DNA of 48,935 bases from positions 1-48,935 of the forward strand of contig CAMDWJ010000031.1 of NCBI GenBank assembly GCA_945877815.1, in the 5' to 3' direction. The DNA is from Caenispirillum bisanense. GTDB taxonomy: Bacteria > Pseudomonadota > Alphaproteobacteria > Rhodospirillales > UBA2165. Position 1 is the first letter of the stretch. Every line of letters begins with the position of its first letter. Shown in pieces: positions 8,642-17,550 of this stretch. The notes beneath the pieces were generated by a model, which was not told the DNA's origin, searched no databases, and saw nothing but the letters and a program-made list of their open reading frames with translations. The position numbers were made by a program, and so were the translations under genes.

Positions 8642-9919
8642 TCAGGAACGTTGTTCGGTCGTACCCCCCAGCCAAGCCGGAAATTGTTCGTAGTCCAAGA
8701 AAGCCTGAAGTCCCATTCTCCGTCTTACGATCGCGAATTCATGTCCCCGCACCAGAACCTCGGGAATCAGATCGCGGCTATTGTAGGTCGATGCCATCAC
8801 CGACCCATAGGCGCCCGCCGTGCGAATGGCGAGATAGTCTCCGGCCTTCACCGGCGCCAGCGACAACTGTGTCGCAAACGTATCGCCAGTTTCGCAGACC
8901 GGGCCCACCACGTCTACAACCTCGGGCGCCTCGTTTGTCGCCGAAACCGGCACGATGGCGTGCCTGGCGTCGTAAAGCGCCGGGCGCAGCAGATCGTTCA
9001 TGGCGGCATCGACGATAACGAACCGACGAGTGGCTCCATCCTTCATATATGTGACTTTTGTGACCAGAATCCCGGCATTTCCGACGATCACGCGGCCTGG
9101 CTCAAACGCCAGCCTGCAGCCCAGGTCGCCGACGGTTTCCTTCACAATTCGGCCATAATCGGCGGGCGGCGGCGTTTCCGAACCGTCATAGGGTACGCCC
9201 AATCCGCCGCCGAGATCGAGATGTGTGATTGCGATGCCGTCGGCGCGCAGCATGGCAACCAAATCACGGACCCGGATGAACGCTTCGCGGAACGGCGCTA
9301 GATCGGTCATTTGCGAGCCGATATGGACGGCAAGACCGACAATTTGGACATGCGCGAGCGCGCGAGCCCGGAGGATCACTTGATGGGCGGAGGTCCACTC
9401 GATGCCGAACTTATTCTCGTTGAGTCCGGTCGTGATTTTTGCGTGGGTGTGGGCATCGACATCGGGATTGATGCGCAGCATGACCTGCGCGCGTTTGCCG
9501 AGGCGCTTGGCGACGGCATCGATAGCGGCCAGCTCCGGTTCGGATTCGGCATTGATCGAGCGAATGTTCGCGACGAGCGCCTGTTCGATCTCGACCTCGG
9601 TCTTCCCGACGCCGGAAAAAACGATGCGTTCGGGCAACATCCCGGCGGCAAGTGCGCGAGCGAGTTCCCCGCCCGAAACGACATCAGCCCCGGCGCCGAG
9701 ATTGGCGAGTGTGCGCAGCACCGCGAGATTACCGTTGGACTTGACCGAAAAACAGACGGTGGCATCAAGGCCGCTCAAGGCTTCCTTGAAGACGCGGTAA
9801 TGGCGCTCGATGGTCGCTTGCGAATAGCAATAGAACGGAGTGCCGACGACCTTGGCTATGTCGGCAATCGCGACATCCTCGGCGCACAAGGCGCCGTTGC
9901 GGTAGGTGAAATGGTCCAT
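8642..9919 (-). CDS. lysA: Diaminopimelate decarboxylase
   Basis: LysA decarboxylates meso-diaminopimelate to lysine with pyridoxal phosphate, the last step of lysine synthesis. The 425-residue protein contains the PLP lysine in CFSVKSN (Lys60), the HIGSQ block, the glycine-rich phosphate loop DLGGGLGVPY and the intersubunit active-site block CETGDTFA. Length and motifs are normal. It starts at the ATG at 9919, 15 bases after the small lipoprotein gene, and is third in an argH-lptM-lysA operon. Confidence 0.95.
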   Translation of the reverse strand: MDHFTYRNGALCAEDVAIADIAKVVGTPFYCYSQATIERHYRVFKEALSGLDATVCFSVKSNGNLAVLRTLANLGAGADVVSGGELARALAAGMLPERIVFSGVGKTEVEIEQALVANIRSINAESEPELAAIDAVAKRLGKRAQVMLRINPDVDAHTHAKITTGLNENKFGIEWTSAHQVILRARALAHVQIVGLAVHIGSQMTDLAPFREAFIRVRDLVAMLRADGIAITHLDLGGGLGVPYDGSETPPPADYGRIVKETVGDLGCRLAFEPGRVIVGNAGILVTKVTYMKDGATRRFVIVDAAMNDLLRPALYDARHAIVPVSATNEAPEVVDVVGPVCETGDTFATQLSLAPVKAGDYLAIRTAGAYGSVMASTYNSRDLIPEVLVRGHEFAIVRRRMGLQAFLDYEQFPAWLGGTTEQRS

Positions 9920-9934
9920 GATCGTCCGGTCGGT

Positions 9935-10078
9935 TCAGCGCGAGGGGTAAGTGCGCGGATATTCGGTTCCGCCTTCGGGCGGCTCAAGTTTGTTTTTCTT
10001 GCCGCAGCCCGCGAGCACGGAGGCTGCGAGGAGCGCGACCATCAGCGAAAGTGAGAGCCGTCTCAAATTTGCGGTCAT
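9935..10078 (-). CDS. lptM: Small LptM-type lipoprotein (47 residues)
   Basis: The frame reads [20 protein letters not shown], then [17 protein letters not shown], and ends ...YPRTYPSR. It has a basic n-region, a hydrophobic core and a lipobox (VLAGC, Cys25), leaving a mature lipoprotein of about 23 residues. Its ATG overlaps the argH stop as ATGA. A tiny lipoprotein with a CGxKG/GP-like start between argH and lysA is the hallmark of LptM (formerly YifL), which helps mature the LptDE lipopolysaccharide translocon in enterobacteria. Identity rests on position, size and lipobox, because the sequence is too short for more. Confidence 0.8.
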   Translation of the reverse strand: MTANLRRLSLSLMVALLAASVLAGCGKKNKLEPPEGGTEYPRTYPSR

Positions 10079-11496
10079 TGCTTTACGTCCTTTCCGCCAA
10101 GAAACCGCTTGCGCGCGTCGGCGCAGGCTTCCTTCACGCGGGTGGGCGCGGTCCCGCCGAAGCTGGTACGGGCCTGTACCGCCGTCTCGACATCCAGCAC
10201 GGCCTTGGCCGCTTCGGTCAGGGCCGGCTCGACAGATTGCAGATCGGCGAGGCTAAGTTGCACCAACCTGCACCCCTTGGTCTCGGCCAGCTTCACGAGC
10301 CGTCCCGATACATGGTGGGCCTCGCGGAACGGTATGCCGCGCTCGCGTACCAGCCAATCGGCGATGTCGACGGCGGTGGTATCGGACGCGCGTGCGGCCT
10401 CAGTCAGCCGGTCGGTCTGGAAGACGATGTCGCGCATCATGCCGGTCATGGCGGCAACGCACAGCGCCAAGGTGTCGGCGGTTTCGAAGGCCGGTTCTTT
10501 GTCTTCCTGCATGTCCTTGGAATAGGCAAGCGGCAGACCCTTCATCACGACCAGCAAGCCGGCGAGTGCTCCGATGACGCGGCCGGTTTTGGCGCGCACC
10601 AGTTCGGCGGCGTCGGGATTGCGCTTCTGCGGCAGCATCGAACTTCCGCTGGTGAAGGCGTCGGAGAGTTTTACAAAGCCGAAAGGCTCGCTCATCCAGA
10701 TGACGATTTCTTCGGCGAGGCGTGACAGGTGCACGGCGAGGATCGCGGCGAGGCTCAGATATTCGAGCGCGAAATCGCGATCCGAGACGGCATCGAGCGA
10801 ATTGGCCGTCGGCCTGTCGAACCCGAGCGCCGTGGCGGTGAAATGCCGGTCGATGGGAAACGAGGTGCCGGCGAGCGCGCCGGAACCCAGCGGCGATTCG
10901 TTCATTCGTTTGCGGCAATCGGTGGCGCGGCTGCGGTCGCGTCCGATCATCTCAACATAGGCGAGCAGATGATGACCGATGGTGACGGCTTGCGCCGTCT
11001 GCAGATGGGTGTAGCCCGGCATGAGCGAAGCAGAGTGACGTTCAGCCTGATCGATGAGGGCGGCTTGCAGATCGTGTAGGCCGGTATCGAGCGCATCGAG
11101 CGCGTCGCGTACCCACAATTTGAAATCGGTCGCCACCTGATCGTTGCGCGAGCGCGCGGTATGAAGCCGTCCGGCCGGATCGCCGATCACATCCTTGAGC
11201 CGGCTTTCGACGTTCATATGGATGTCTTCGAGCGCTGTGCGGAAGACGAAGGTGCCGTTCTCGATCTCGGCCACGATCGTGTCGAGGCCCGCAGCGATGG
11301 CGGCGCCGTCGGCGGCGGTGATGATCTTCTGGCGCACCAGCATCTCGCAGTGAGCCTTGGACGCACGGATATCCTGCGCATAAAGCCGCCGATCGAAGTC
11401 GATGGAAGCGTTTATGCGGCTCATCACCTCGGATGGCCCGGCGTCGAAGCGCCCGCCCCAGATGGTGCTGGCTTCGGGATTATTCGGCTTGTCCAT
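10075..11496 (-). CDS. argH: Argininosuccinate lyase
   Basis: ArgH splits argininosuccinate into arginine and fumarate. The chosen start, ATG at 11496 ([18 protein letters not shown]), gives 473 residues, the usual length; a further-upstream in-frame start would add 23 Arg-rich residues with no family counterpart. The fumarase/lyase signature [12 protein letters not shown] is intact (near 280-292), as are HTARSRNDQ and the TGYTHLQ-type block ([10 protein letters not shown]). It heads the argH-lptM-lysA group, and its stop overlaps the lptM start. Confidence 0.95.
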   Translation of the reverse strand: MDKPNNPEASTIWGGRFDAGPSEVMSRINASIDFDRRLYAQDIRASKAHCEMLVRQKIITAADGAAIAAGLDTIVAEIENGTFVFRTALEDIHMNVESRLKDVIGDPAGRLHTARSRNDQVATDFKLWVRDALDALDTGLHDLQAALIDQAERHSASLMPGYTHLQTAQAVTIGHHLLAYVEMIGRDRSRATDCRKRMNESPLGSGALAGTSFPIDRHFTATALGFDRPTANSLDAVSDRDFALEYLSLAAILAVHLSRLAEEIVIWMSEPFGFVKLSDAFTSGSSMLPQKRNPDAAELVRAKTGRVIGALAGLLVVMKGLPLAYSKDMQEDKEPAFETADTLALCVAAMTGMMRDIVFQTDRLTEAARASDTTAVDIADWLVRERGIPFREAHHVSGRLVKLAETKGCRLVQLSLADLQSVEPALTEAAKAVLDVETAVQARTSFGGTAPTRVKEACADARKRFLGGKDVKQ

Positions 11497-11608
11497 GATC
11501 GTCTCGCATCGGCGGGCCCGCCGCCCACCGCGCCGCCATTCTGGCCAAAACAGCCCGCAATTCAAGGAATTAGTGGAAAACCAGGATTAGAATCGAGGGT
11601 GTAAGTCC

Positions 11609-13609
11609 CTAAATCGGTCGCGTCGCGTGGGCGAGCCAGGTGCGGGTTTCGCCATCGATCAGGGGCGTTAGGGTTTCGCGGACTTGGGCGTGGTATTCGT
11701 TGAGCCAATCAACCTCGAAACGGGTCAGCAGTCGCCCGTCGATCAAATTGAGATCGATCGGGGCGAGCGTGATGGTCTCGAAACGATAAAAGGTCTTTCC
11801 GCCGGGCTTGGTCACGGGGGCGGGGCGTACCGCGACGAGATTTTCGATACGGATGCCGAACGCATCTGTCTCGTAATAGCCGGGCTCGTTGGACACGATC
11901 ATGCCGGGTTCCAGCCCCACGCGGTTGGGCATCTTGGAGATGCGTTGCGGGCCTTCGTGCACGGACAGGAAACTGCCGACTCCATGACCGGTCCCATGAT
12001 CGTAGTCGAGCCCCGCCTGCCAGAGCGAAGCGCGCGCGAGGCCGTCGAGCTGCGCACCCGAGGTGCCGGCCGGGAAGACGGCCATGGCGAGCGAGATGTG
12101 GCCCTTGAGCACGCGGGTGAAGCGATCCTGCATCTCGTCGCTCGGCGTGCCGATGGCGATCGTGCGGGTCACGTCCGTGGTGCCGTCCAGGTACTGCGCG
12201 CCGGAATCGACGAGATACAAAGTGCCGGGCTCGATGCGGCGGTTGCTGTCTGCATTCACGCGATAATGCACGATGGCGCCGTTCGGTCCGGCGCCCGAGA
12301 TGGTGGGGAAGCTGAGCCCCTGGATAAGATCGTTTTCGCGCCGGAAGACTTCGAGCTTGTCGGCCGCGCTGATTTCGGTGAGCTGTCCTTTCGGTCCTTC
12401 GGCGGCAAGCCAAGCGAGGAAGCGCGTCAGCGCGGCCCCGTCGCGTCGGTGCGCGGCGCGCATGCCTTCGAGTTCGATCGCGTTTTTCTTCGCCTTGGGC
12501 AATTGGCAGGGATCCTCGGCGCGCGTGATCTTGGCGCCGGCACCGTCCAGGCGGGTGAAAATGGCATCGGCACCGGTCGCCGGATCGACGCGTACAGTGC
12601 GTTTTTCGGCACCCAAAGCATTGAGCGCCTTTTCGAAGCTGCCGCGATCGAGGATGCGGATGCCGGGTTCCAGTTGACGTTCGACAGAGGCGCGCAGCTT
12701 GCGCAGGTCTGTGAAGATATCGAGCGTCGCATCGCTGCGCAGAATGGCGAAGGCCAGAACGAGCGGCGTATAGGGCACGTCGGCGCCTCGGATATTGGCG
12801 AGCCAGGCGATCGAATCGGGCGCGGTCAGCACCATCGCATCCTGGCCATCCTTGGCCAGGATCTTGGCGACCTCGGCGCGCTTGTCCGCCGAGGCGGCGC
12901 CCGCGTAGGCGTGAGGTTGGATCGCGATGGGCGACAGCGGTGGATCGGGTTGGTCGCGCCACACGGCATCGACCGGGTTGGTCAATTGCGGTACGAGCTG
13001 CGCTTTCTTGCGTTGGGACGCGGCGCGCAGGCGCTGCGCGCCATCCGCCGTATGCAGCCACGGGTCAAACCCGAGGCGTCCGCCCTCCGGCAGATTGGTT
13101 GCGATCCAATCGGTTGCCGGCTCGTCGACGAGATGGCGGATATCGTAAAGCGCGCCGTCGATTTCGCTGGCGGCCTGTAGCGTGTAACGTCCATCGACAA
13201 ATACGGTGGCCCGGCGGGTGAGCACGACGGCGAGGCCGGCCGAACCGGTGAAGCCGGTGAGCCAGGCGAGGCGGCGCGCGCGTTTGGGTACATATTCTCC
13301 CTGATGCTCGTCGGCGAGCGGAATGATGAAGCCGTCCAGCTCGCGTTTCGCCAACTCGGCGCGCAGGGCGTCAAGGCGCGCGGCGGCGCTCGGCTGCGCG
13401 CGAGCCTCATCCGCTCGGCGATCAATGTTGCTGCGCAGGCTTTCGATACGGGCCGCGTCGATATCTTCGGCTATCAATTGCGCCCAGGAATCGGGCGCGC
13501 CCACGCGGCCTTCGCTCCACGGCGCCGCCGCGATGCCGGACAGCAAGCTGTCCAGGCCATCGTCCTTGGCGCGGTTTTTCGGATCGGTTGGGTTGGCGGG
13601 GCGACCCAT
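11609..13609 (-). CDS. pepP: Xaa-Pro aminopeptidase (aminopeptidase P family, M24B)
   Basis: This should be a cytoplasmic dimetal peptidase that removes N-terminal residues preceding proline. From the ATG at 13609 it has 666 residues: creatinase-like N-terminal domains (beginning LDALRAELAKRELDGFIIPL) and a C-terminal pita-bread domain. Metal ligands are visible in VDSGAQYLDGTTDVTR (Asp, Asp), GTGHGVGSFLSVHEGP (His), VSNEPGYY (Glu) and IRIENLV (Glu). About 75 residues precede the normal family start; they are polar and unrelated to anything I recognise. The gene follows the small lipoprotein gene by 13 bases. The true start could be further downstream at a GTG. Confidence 0.9.
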   Translation of the reverse strand: MGRPANPTDPKNRAKDDGLDSLLSGIAAAPWSEGRVGAPDSWAQLIAEDIDAARIESLRSNIDRRADEARAQPSAAARLDALRAELAKRELDGFIIPLADEHQGEYVPKRARRLAWLTGFTGSAGLAVVLTRRATVFVDGRYTLQAASEIDGALYDIRHLVDEPATDWIATNLPEGGRLGFDPWLHTADGAQRLRAASQRKKAQLVPQLTNPVDAVWRDQPDPPLSPIAIQPHAYAGAASADKRAEVAKILAKDGQDAMVLTAPDSIAWLANIRGADVPYTPLVLAFAILRSDATLDIFTDLRKLRASVERQLEPGIRILDRGSFEKALNALGAEKRTVRVDPATGADAIFTRLDGAGAKITRAEDPCQLPKAKKNAIELEGMRAAHRRDGAALTRFLAWLAAEGPKGQLTEISAADKLEVFRRENDLIQGLSFPTISGAGPNGAIVHYRVNADSNRRIEPGTLYLVDSGAQYLDGTTDVTRTIAIGTPSDEMQDRFTRVLKGHISLAMAVFPAGTSGAQLDGLARASLWQAGLDYDHGTGHGVGSFLSVHEGPQRISKMPNRVGLEPGMIVSNEPGYYETDAFGIRIENLVAVRPAPVTKPGGKTFYRFETITLAPIDLNLIDGRLLTRFEVDWLNEYHAQVRETLTPLIDGETRTWLAHATRPI

Positions 13610-13622
13610 CGCGACCGCCAGG

Positions 13623-13943
13623 CTATCTGCGTTCGGGGACGACGGGCGCGTAGCCCTTGTCGCGCAGGCAATTGTCGTAAACCTGACGGGTGCGGCCCGC
13701 CTGGTCGTGGCGGTCGAACATCTGCTGCAGCTGAGCGTCGCGCTGTTCGGCCATGAACGGGCCTTCGCGTTCAATTTCACGCTCCGTCTGGAAATTCGCC
13801 CGCTGGCGGCATTCGGCCCGGTCGGCCTGCTGCTGATTGACGCTCATCTGCGGATGGTCCCATTGGCTGGGGGACGGTGGCGCATAGCACGATGCGAGGA
13901 CGAGGCCCGCCATAGCGAGCGAAAGGAGGCGGAGTATGTTCAT
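13623..13943 (-). CDS. Small lipoprotein of unknown function
   Basis: The 106-residue protein has a signal peptide with lipobox (MNILRLLSLAMAGLVLASCY; Cys19) and a polar, Gln/Arg-rich mature part containing two further cysteines (ECRQRA and NCLRDKG) that could form a disulphide. Similar small alphaproteobacterial lipoproteins with a closing C-LRDKGY pattern are annotated as hypothetical. It is co-directional with pepP and starts a two-gene unit. Confidence 0.75.
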   Translation of the reverse strand: MNILRLLSLAMAGLVLASCYAPPSPSQWDHPQMSVNQQQADRAECRQRANFQTEREIEREGPFMAEQRDAQLQQMFDRHDQAGRTRQVYDNCLRDKGYAPVVPERR

Positions 13944-13990
13944 AACGCCAGTATGTCCGGGGCCGGGGAGGTTCGCAACCGCTGGCTTGC

Positions 13991-14020
13991 TTGACGAAAT
14001 TAGTTCGTAAGTCCAACAAT
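13991..14020 (+). promoter_or_regulatory. Promoter and MarR-type operator of the acyl-CoA ligase operon
   Basis: TTGACG (13991-13996) is followed after 18 bases by AACAAT (14015-14020). Across the -35 element lies the perfect inverted repeat ACGAA-ATTAG-TTCGT (13994-14008). A MarR regulator is encoded downstream, and such regulators usually bind palindromes over their own promoter. Expected transcription would start almost at the ATG (14026), and no ribosome binding site is visible, so the message may be leaderless. Confidence 0.5.
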
Positions 14021-14025
14021 ATGTA

Positions 14026-15594
14026 ATGCCGATCGTCCCAACGCCGGGTCATCTTCTGAACATGGCCGATGCCGTCCTGGGACCGCCACTGGCGCGTGGA
14101 CAGGGAAGCGATCCGGCCATCCTATGTGACGACGAGATCGTCACCTACGCCGAATTGGACGAGCGCGCGAATCGCGCAGGCAACGCGTTCCGGTCGTTGG
14201 GCGTCGATGCGGGCGACCGGGTCCTGATGATGGTCGTCGACCAGCCTGTCTTTTTTTATGCCTATTTCGGATTGATGAAGATCGGCGCGGTGCCTTGCGC
14301 GCTGAATTTGCGCCTGTCACCCGCCGACCTCGCCTATACGATCGCCGATTCGGGTGCCGCGATCCTCCTGACCGACGTCGATTTCCTGTCTGTGTGCGAG
14401 ACCGCGAGCGCCGCCTTGGACCGTCTGCCCCAATTGATTCTCACGAATGGCGAAGTGCGGGGACGGGATTCGCTGCCGGGCCTGATGATGAAGGCTTCGT
14501 CGAAGCTCGAATCGATTTTGCGTGCCCCCGACGCACCCGGCTTCTGGATGTATTCCTCGGGCACCACCGGCAAGCCCAAGGGGGTGGTCCATGCCCAACG
14601 GACCGTGTTCGCGGCGACGGATGTGCTGGGTAAACTGATGGACGTGGCGCCCGGCGACCGGGTGTTCTGCTCGTCGAAATTGTTTTTCGCCTTCTCGCTC
14701 GGCCATCTCATGTTTGGCACGCTTCAATTGGGTGCGACTGCGGTTCTATATCCCGGATGGCCCGACGCGACGGCGGTCGCCGACGTGATCGCGCGCCACC
14801 GCCCGACCATTGTGCTCAGCGTGCCGACTTTCTACCGCAATATGCTGCGCGACGGCGTCGCGTCGCAATCGGCCTTCAAAGACGTGCGCTACTATATGTC
14901 AGCCGGTGAAAAGCTGCCGCGTTCGTTGTTCGATCGCTGGATGGACGCGACGGGGCGTCCCGTTCTCGACGGTATCGGCGCCACCGAGACCTGTTTCCTT
15001 TCGATCTCCAATTGTCCGGACAAGATGAATCCCGGCACTTGCGGAGTGCCAACGCCGGGCACCGAAGTGAAACTGATTGGTGAGGACGACGCGATCGTGA
15101 CCGAACCTTTGCAGCCCGGCGTGCTCTGGGTGAAGCTTGCCTCGGTCGCCAACGGCTATTGGAATCTCGACGCGCTGACCGAGGCGGCCTTCCGCGACGG
15201 CTGGTACTGCACCAACGACATGTTCACCTTCGATGCCGACGGCTGGTACGAATATCAAGGCCGTGCTGACGACATGCTGAAGATCTCGGGGCAATGGGTG
15301 AGTCCGGCCGAGATCGAGGAACATGTGCTGAAGCACCCACAGGTCGCCGAAGCTGCCGTCGTCGGTATCGCGAACGAAGATGGTTTGGTGCGCCTGGCAT
15401 TGTTCATGGTGGCGCCTCAGGTCAGTGACCGCAGCGGGTTTGAGAAGGAATTGCAAGACTCGCTGGTCGCGTCGCTGTCGATCTATAAATGCCCGCGCCG
15501 CGTTTATTATGTCGAGTCCATGCCTCTGACCGCGACGGGCAAGCTGCAACGTTACGCACTGCGTCAGCTGGCACTCAACGAAGACCGGGTCTGA
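14026..15594 (+). CDS. Acyl-CoA synthetase, benzoate-CoA ligase type
   Basis: The 522-residue ANL-superfamily enzyme should activate a carboxylic acid with ATP and load it onto CoA. Visible motifs are the P-loop YSSGTTGKPKGVVHAQ (around 177-192), GIGATETC (A5-type motif), YEYQGRADDMLKISGQWVSP (hinge region) and the catalytic lysine in PLTATGKLQRY near the C-terminus. The sequence, with FFAFSLG in the substrate region, resembles benzoate-CoA and related aromatic acid ligases. It is followed after 4 bases by a MarR regulator, the usual pairing for aromatic acid degradation (BadR, CouR types). No ring-cleavage or beta-oxidation genes lie nearby, so the substrate is open. Confidence 0.85.
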   Translation: MPIVPTPGHLLNMADAVLGPPLARGQGSDPAILCDDEIVTYAELDERANRAGNAFRSLGVDAGDRVLMMVVDQPVFFYAYFGLMKIGAVPCALNLRLSPADLAYTIADSGAAILLTDVDFLSVCETASAALDRLPQLILTNGEVRGRDSLPGLMMKASSKLESILRAPDAPGFWMYSSGTTGKPKGVVHAQRTVFAATDVLGKLMDVAPGDRVFCSSKLFFAFSLGHLMFGTLQLGATAVLYPGWPDATAVADVIARHRPTIVLSVPTFYRNMLRDGVASQSAFKDVRYYMSAGEKLPRSLFDRWMDATGRPVLDGIGATETCFLSISNCPDKMNPGTCGVPTPGTEVKLIGEDDAIVTEPLQPGVLWVKLASVANGYWNLDALTEAAFRDGWYCTNDMFTFDADGWYEYQGRADDMLKISGQWVSPAEIEEHVLKHPQVAEAAVVGIANEDGLVRLALFMVAPQVSDRSGFEKELQDSLVASLSIYKCPRRVYYVESMPLTATGKLQRYALRQLALNEDRV

Positions 15595-15598
15595 GACC

Positions 15599-16063
15599 GT
15601 GGATGACAAGTCTGCACCCGACGTCGCCCTTACCGACTCAGTCCTCGATCTCGGCATATTGCCGGAACTGATCGGCTATCATCTGCGCCGCGCGCAGGTA
15701 CACTTGTTTGCGGATTTTGCGCGCACGATGGCCGAGGCGCAGATAACCCCCGGACAATTCGGCGTCGTGTCGCTGATCGGCGCCAATCCTGGCCTCACCC
15801 AATCGGCGCTCGCGCGTGCCGTCGGTATCGAGCGGTCCACCATGGTGGCGGTGATCGATACTTTGCAGGAACGCGGCATGGTCGAACGCAAACCGTCGCC
15901 GGTTGATCGACGCTCTTACGCGCTGGTGCTCACGGGGAACGGCGAGAACCTGATGGAACGCCTCCTGCCGATGGTGCGGGCGCACGAGCGCAATGTGGCG
16001 CGCAATCTGTCGGCGGCCGAAAAGGAACGCCTGATCGAACTTCTGATGCGGCTCATTCCTTGA
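15599..16063 (+). CDS. MarR family transcriptional regulator
   Basis: The 154-residue protein begins with GTG (MDDKSAPDVAL); no ATG is in frame nearby. It has the MarR winged-helix layout: dimerisation helix (LPELIGYHLRRAQVHLFADF), recognition helix region (TQSALARAVGIERSTMVAVIDTLQERGMV) and the wing KPSPVDRRSYALVLT with the conserved D-R-R. It follows the acyl-CoA ligase gene by 4 bases and probably represses the operon from the palindrome at 13994-14008, released by an aromatic acid or its CoA thioester. The ligand is inference. Its 3' end overlaps that of the convergent chaC-like gene by 11 bases. Confidence 0.87.
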   Translation: MDDKSAPDVALTDSVLDLGILPELIGYHLRRAQVHLFADFARTMAEAQITPGQFGVVSLIGANPGLTQSALARAVGIERSTMVAVIDTLQERGMVERKPSPVDRRSYALVLTGNGENLMERLLPMVRAHERNVARNLSAAEKERLIELLMRLIP

Positions 16064-16598
16064 CAGGTGTGGGCATGAGAACCGCCGCCAACACCTGCTC
16101 CAATGTGCGGTCGCGTATGCCGAGTTCGGCGAGCCGAGCCACGGTATTGGCGAGATAGTCGATCCCCGAACCCGATGTGCCGTGTCCGTCCCGTATGATC
16201 TGCGCCGTCTCGATCACATCCAGCCGTCCGGCATATTGCGGGTTCTTCGGATTGGCGGCAAAAGTATAGACCTTGCCCGGCCCTCGCGCGCCGATGCGCG
16301 CATTCACCCATTTCGGGATATAGACGTCGTAGATCATCTCGCGCTCGTGAAGATAGGCGCGCACCTCGTCCCAACTCGACGCGTTGACGCGATAGGCAAG
16401 GCCTCGACACGAGCCGCCGGGCAATAGGCCGGCAACCAAGCCGGGCCGTTCCCTGCTGCCGCGATAGACATGCGAATAGACGCACAATGCTCGGTGATAG
16501 CCGAATACATGCGCGGCCGCGACGGCGTCATAGGAAAAGCCAGTGTTCCATAGGAGCGAGCCGTAGCCGAAGACCCAAAAATCCTCGCACTCGGGCAC
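16053..16598 (-). CDS. ChaC-like gamma-glutamylcyclotransferase
   Basis: ChaC-type enzymes break gamma-glutamyl peptides, typically glutathione, releasing 5-oxoproline. The 181-residue protein has the substrate-binding signature FGYGSLLW at about 9-16, followed by the usual LPGG(S)CRGLAYRV block and the YIPKWV segment. The most likely start is the GTG at 16598 (PECEDFWVFGYG), two bases after the EamA stop, so the two genes are translationally close. The frame stays open further upstream, but that part is an antisense-type reading through the EamA gene and should not be included. Confidence 0.85.
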   Translation of the reverse strand: MPECEDFWVFGYGSLLWNTGFSYDAVAAAHVFGYHRALCVYSHVYRGSRERPGLVAGLLPGGSCRGLAYRVNASSWDEVRAYLHEREMIYDVYIPKWVNARIGARGPGKVYTFAANPKNPQYAGRLDVIETAQIIRDGHGTSGSGIDYLANTVARLAELGIRDRTLEQVLAAVLMPTPVKE

Positions 16599-16600
16599 GA

Positions 16601-17494
16601 TCAGCTCCGAATGACGAGATAGACGCCGCCGGCTGCGGCGACCATGCCCACGATTTCGGTGGTACCCAATTGCTCGCCGAACATGAAATAACCCATCAGC
16701 GCCGTGAGCGGCGGCACAAGGTAGAATAGGCTCGCGACCTTGGAGGCGACGCCGCGCCGGATCAGCGTCATGAGCAGCGAGATCGCGCCGAGCGACAGCA
16801 CGATGACGAGCCAGCCAAGCGCGAATACGAAGGGCAACGTCCATTCGACAGCGCCGGTCTCGAAAAGTGCCGCGAGGATCCAAATGGCGATCGACGAGGA
16901 TGCGAACTGGATAACCGAGCCGGTGCGCAGATCCATCGTCGTGCAAAAGCGCTTCTGATAGAGCGTGCCGATGGTGATGCCGAACAGCGCCACGACTGAC
17001 GGCCAGATGCTGGCGATATCGCCGCCCGCCAGTTTGCCGCTGACCACCAGCAAGATACCGGCGAAACCGAGCATCAGACCCGCCCATTGGCGCGTCTGTA
17101 CGCGTTCGCCCAGGAACCAGACCGCAATGAGGGCGGTCAGCACCGGCTGCATCCCGACGATGAGGGCGGACAGACCCGTCGATAGGCCGAGTTTCAACGA
17201 GGAAAAGACGCCGCCGACATAAACCGCGTGCACGAGGACGCCGGAAAACGCGATATGGGCGATCAGGCGCGGGCTGTTCGGCCATGGCGCGCGGGTAAGC
17301 AGGCTGATGGCCAGGAGCAACGCCAAGACGATGGAAAAGCGAAAACCGAGAAAGGTGAAGGGTTCGGCGTAAGGTAGGCCGAATTTTCCGCCGATGAAGC
17401 CGGTCGCCCATAGAAAGACGAACAGCATGGGCATCGCCGCTATCCAGGCGGCCTGGAGCCGCGCACGTGAGTTGGTTTCCGGAACCTGTTTCAT
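16601..17494 (-). CDS. EamA/DMT family transporter
   Basis: The 297-residue protein consists of two EamA repeats with about ten membrane segments, the layout of drug/metabolite transporters. Typical blocks are LWATGFIGGKFGLPYAEP at the start of repeat one and the GERVQTRQWAGLMLGFAGILLV helix pair. ATG at 17494 (MKQVPETNSRARLQ) is preferred; upstream residues are not transporter-like. It is divergent from the DUF2125 gene (56 bases between the starts). Substrate unknown. Confidence 0.85.
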   Translation of the reverse strand: MKQVPETNSRARLQAAWIAAMPMLFVFLWATGFIGGKFGLPYAEPFTFLGFRFSIVLALLLAISLLTRAPWPNSPRLIAHIAFSGVLVHAVYVGGVFSSLKLGLSTGLSALIVGMQPVLTALIAVWFLGERVQTRQWAGLMLGFAGILLVVSGKLAGGDIASIWPSVVALFGITIGTLYQKRFCTTMDLRTGSVIQFASSSIAIWILAALFETGAVEWTLPFVFALGWLVIVLSLGAISLLMTLIRRGVASKVASLFYLVPPLTALMGYFMFGEQLGTTEIVGMVAAAGGVYLVIRS

Positions 17495-17550
17495 CGAGAG
17501 ACGTTGATAACGGCCTCGCGGTGTGGTGTCCAACCCACTATATAGGGGCG

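Noticed and set aside
11684-13180. A 498-codon plus-strand frame opposite pepP
   Set aside because: pepP has all five metal ligands on the other strand; the antisense frame is not protein-like.
16053-17411. A single frame joining an Arg-rich N-terminus to ChaC
   Set aside because: The upstream part is an alternative reading of the EamA gene; ChaC begins at the GTG at 16598.
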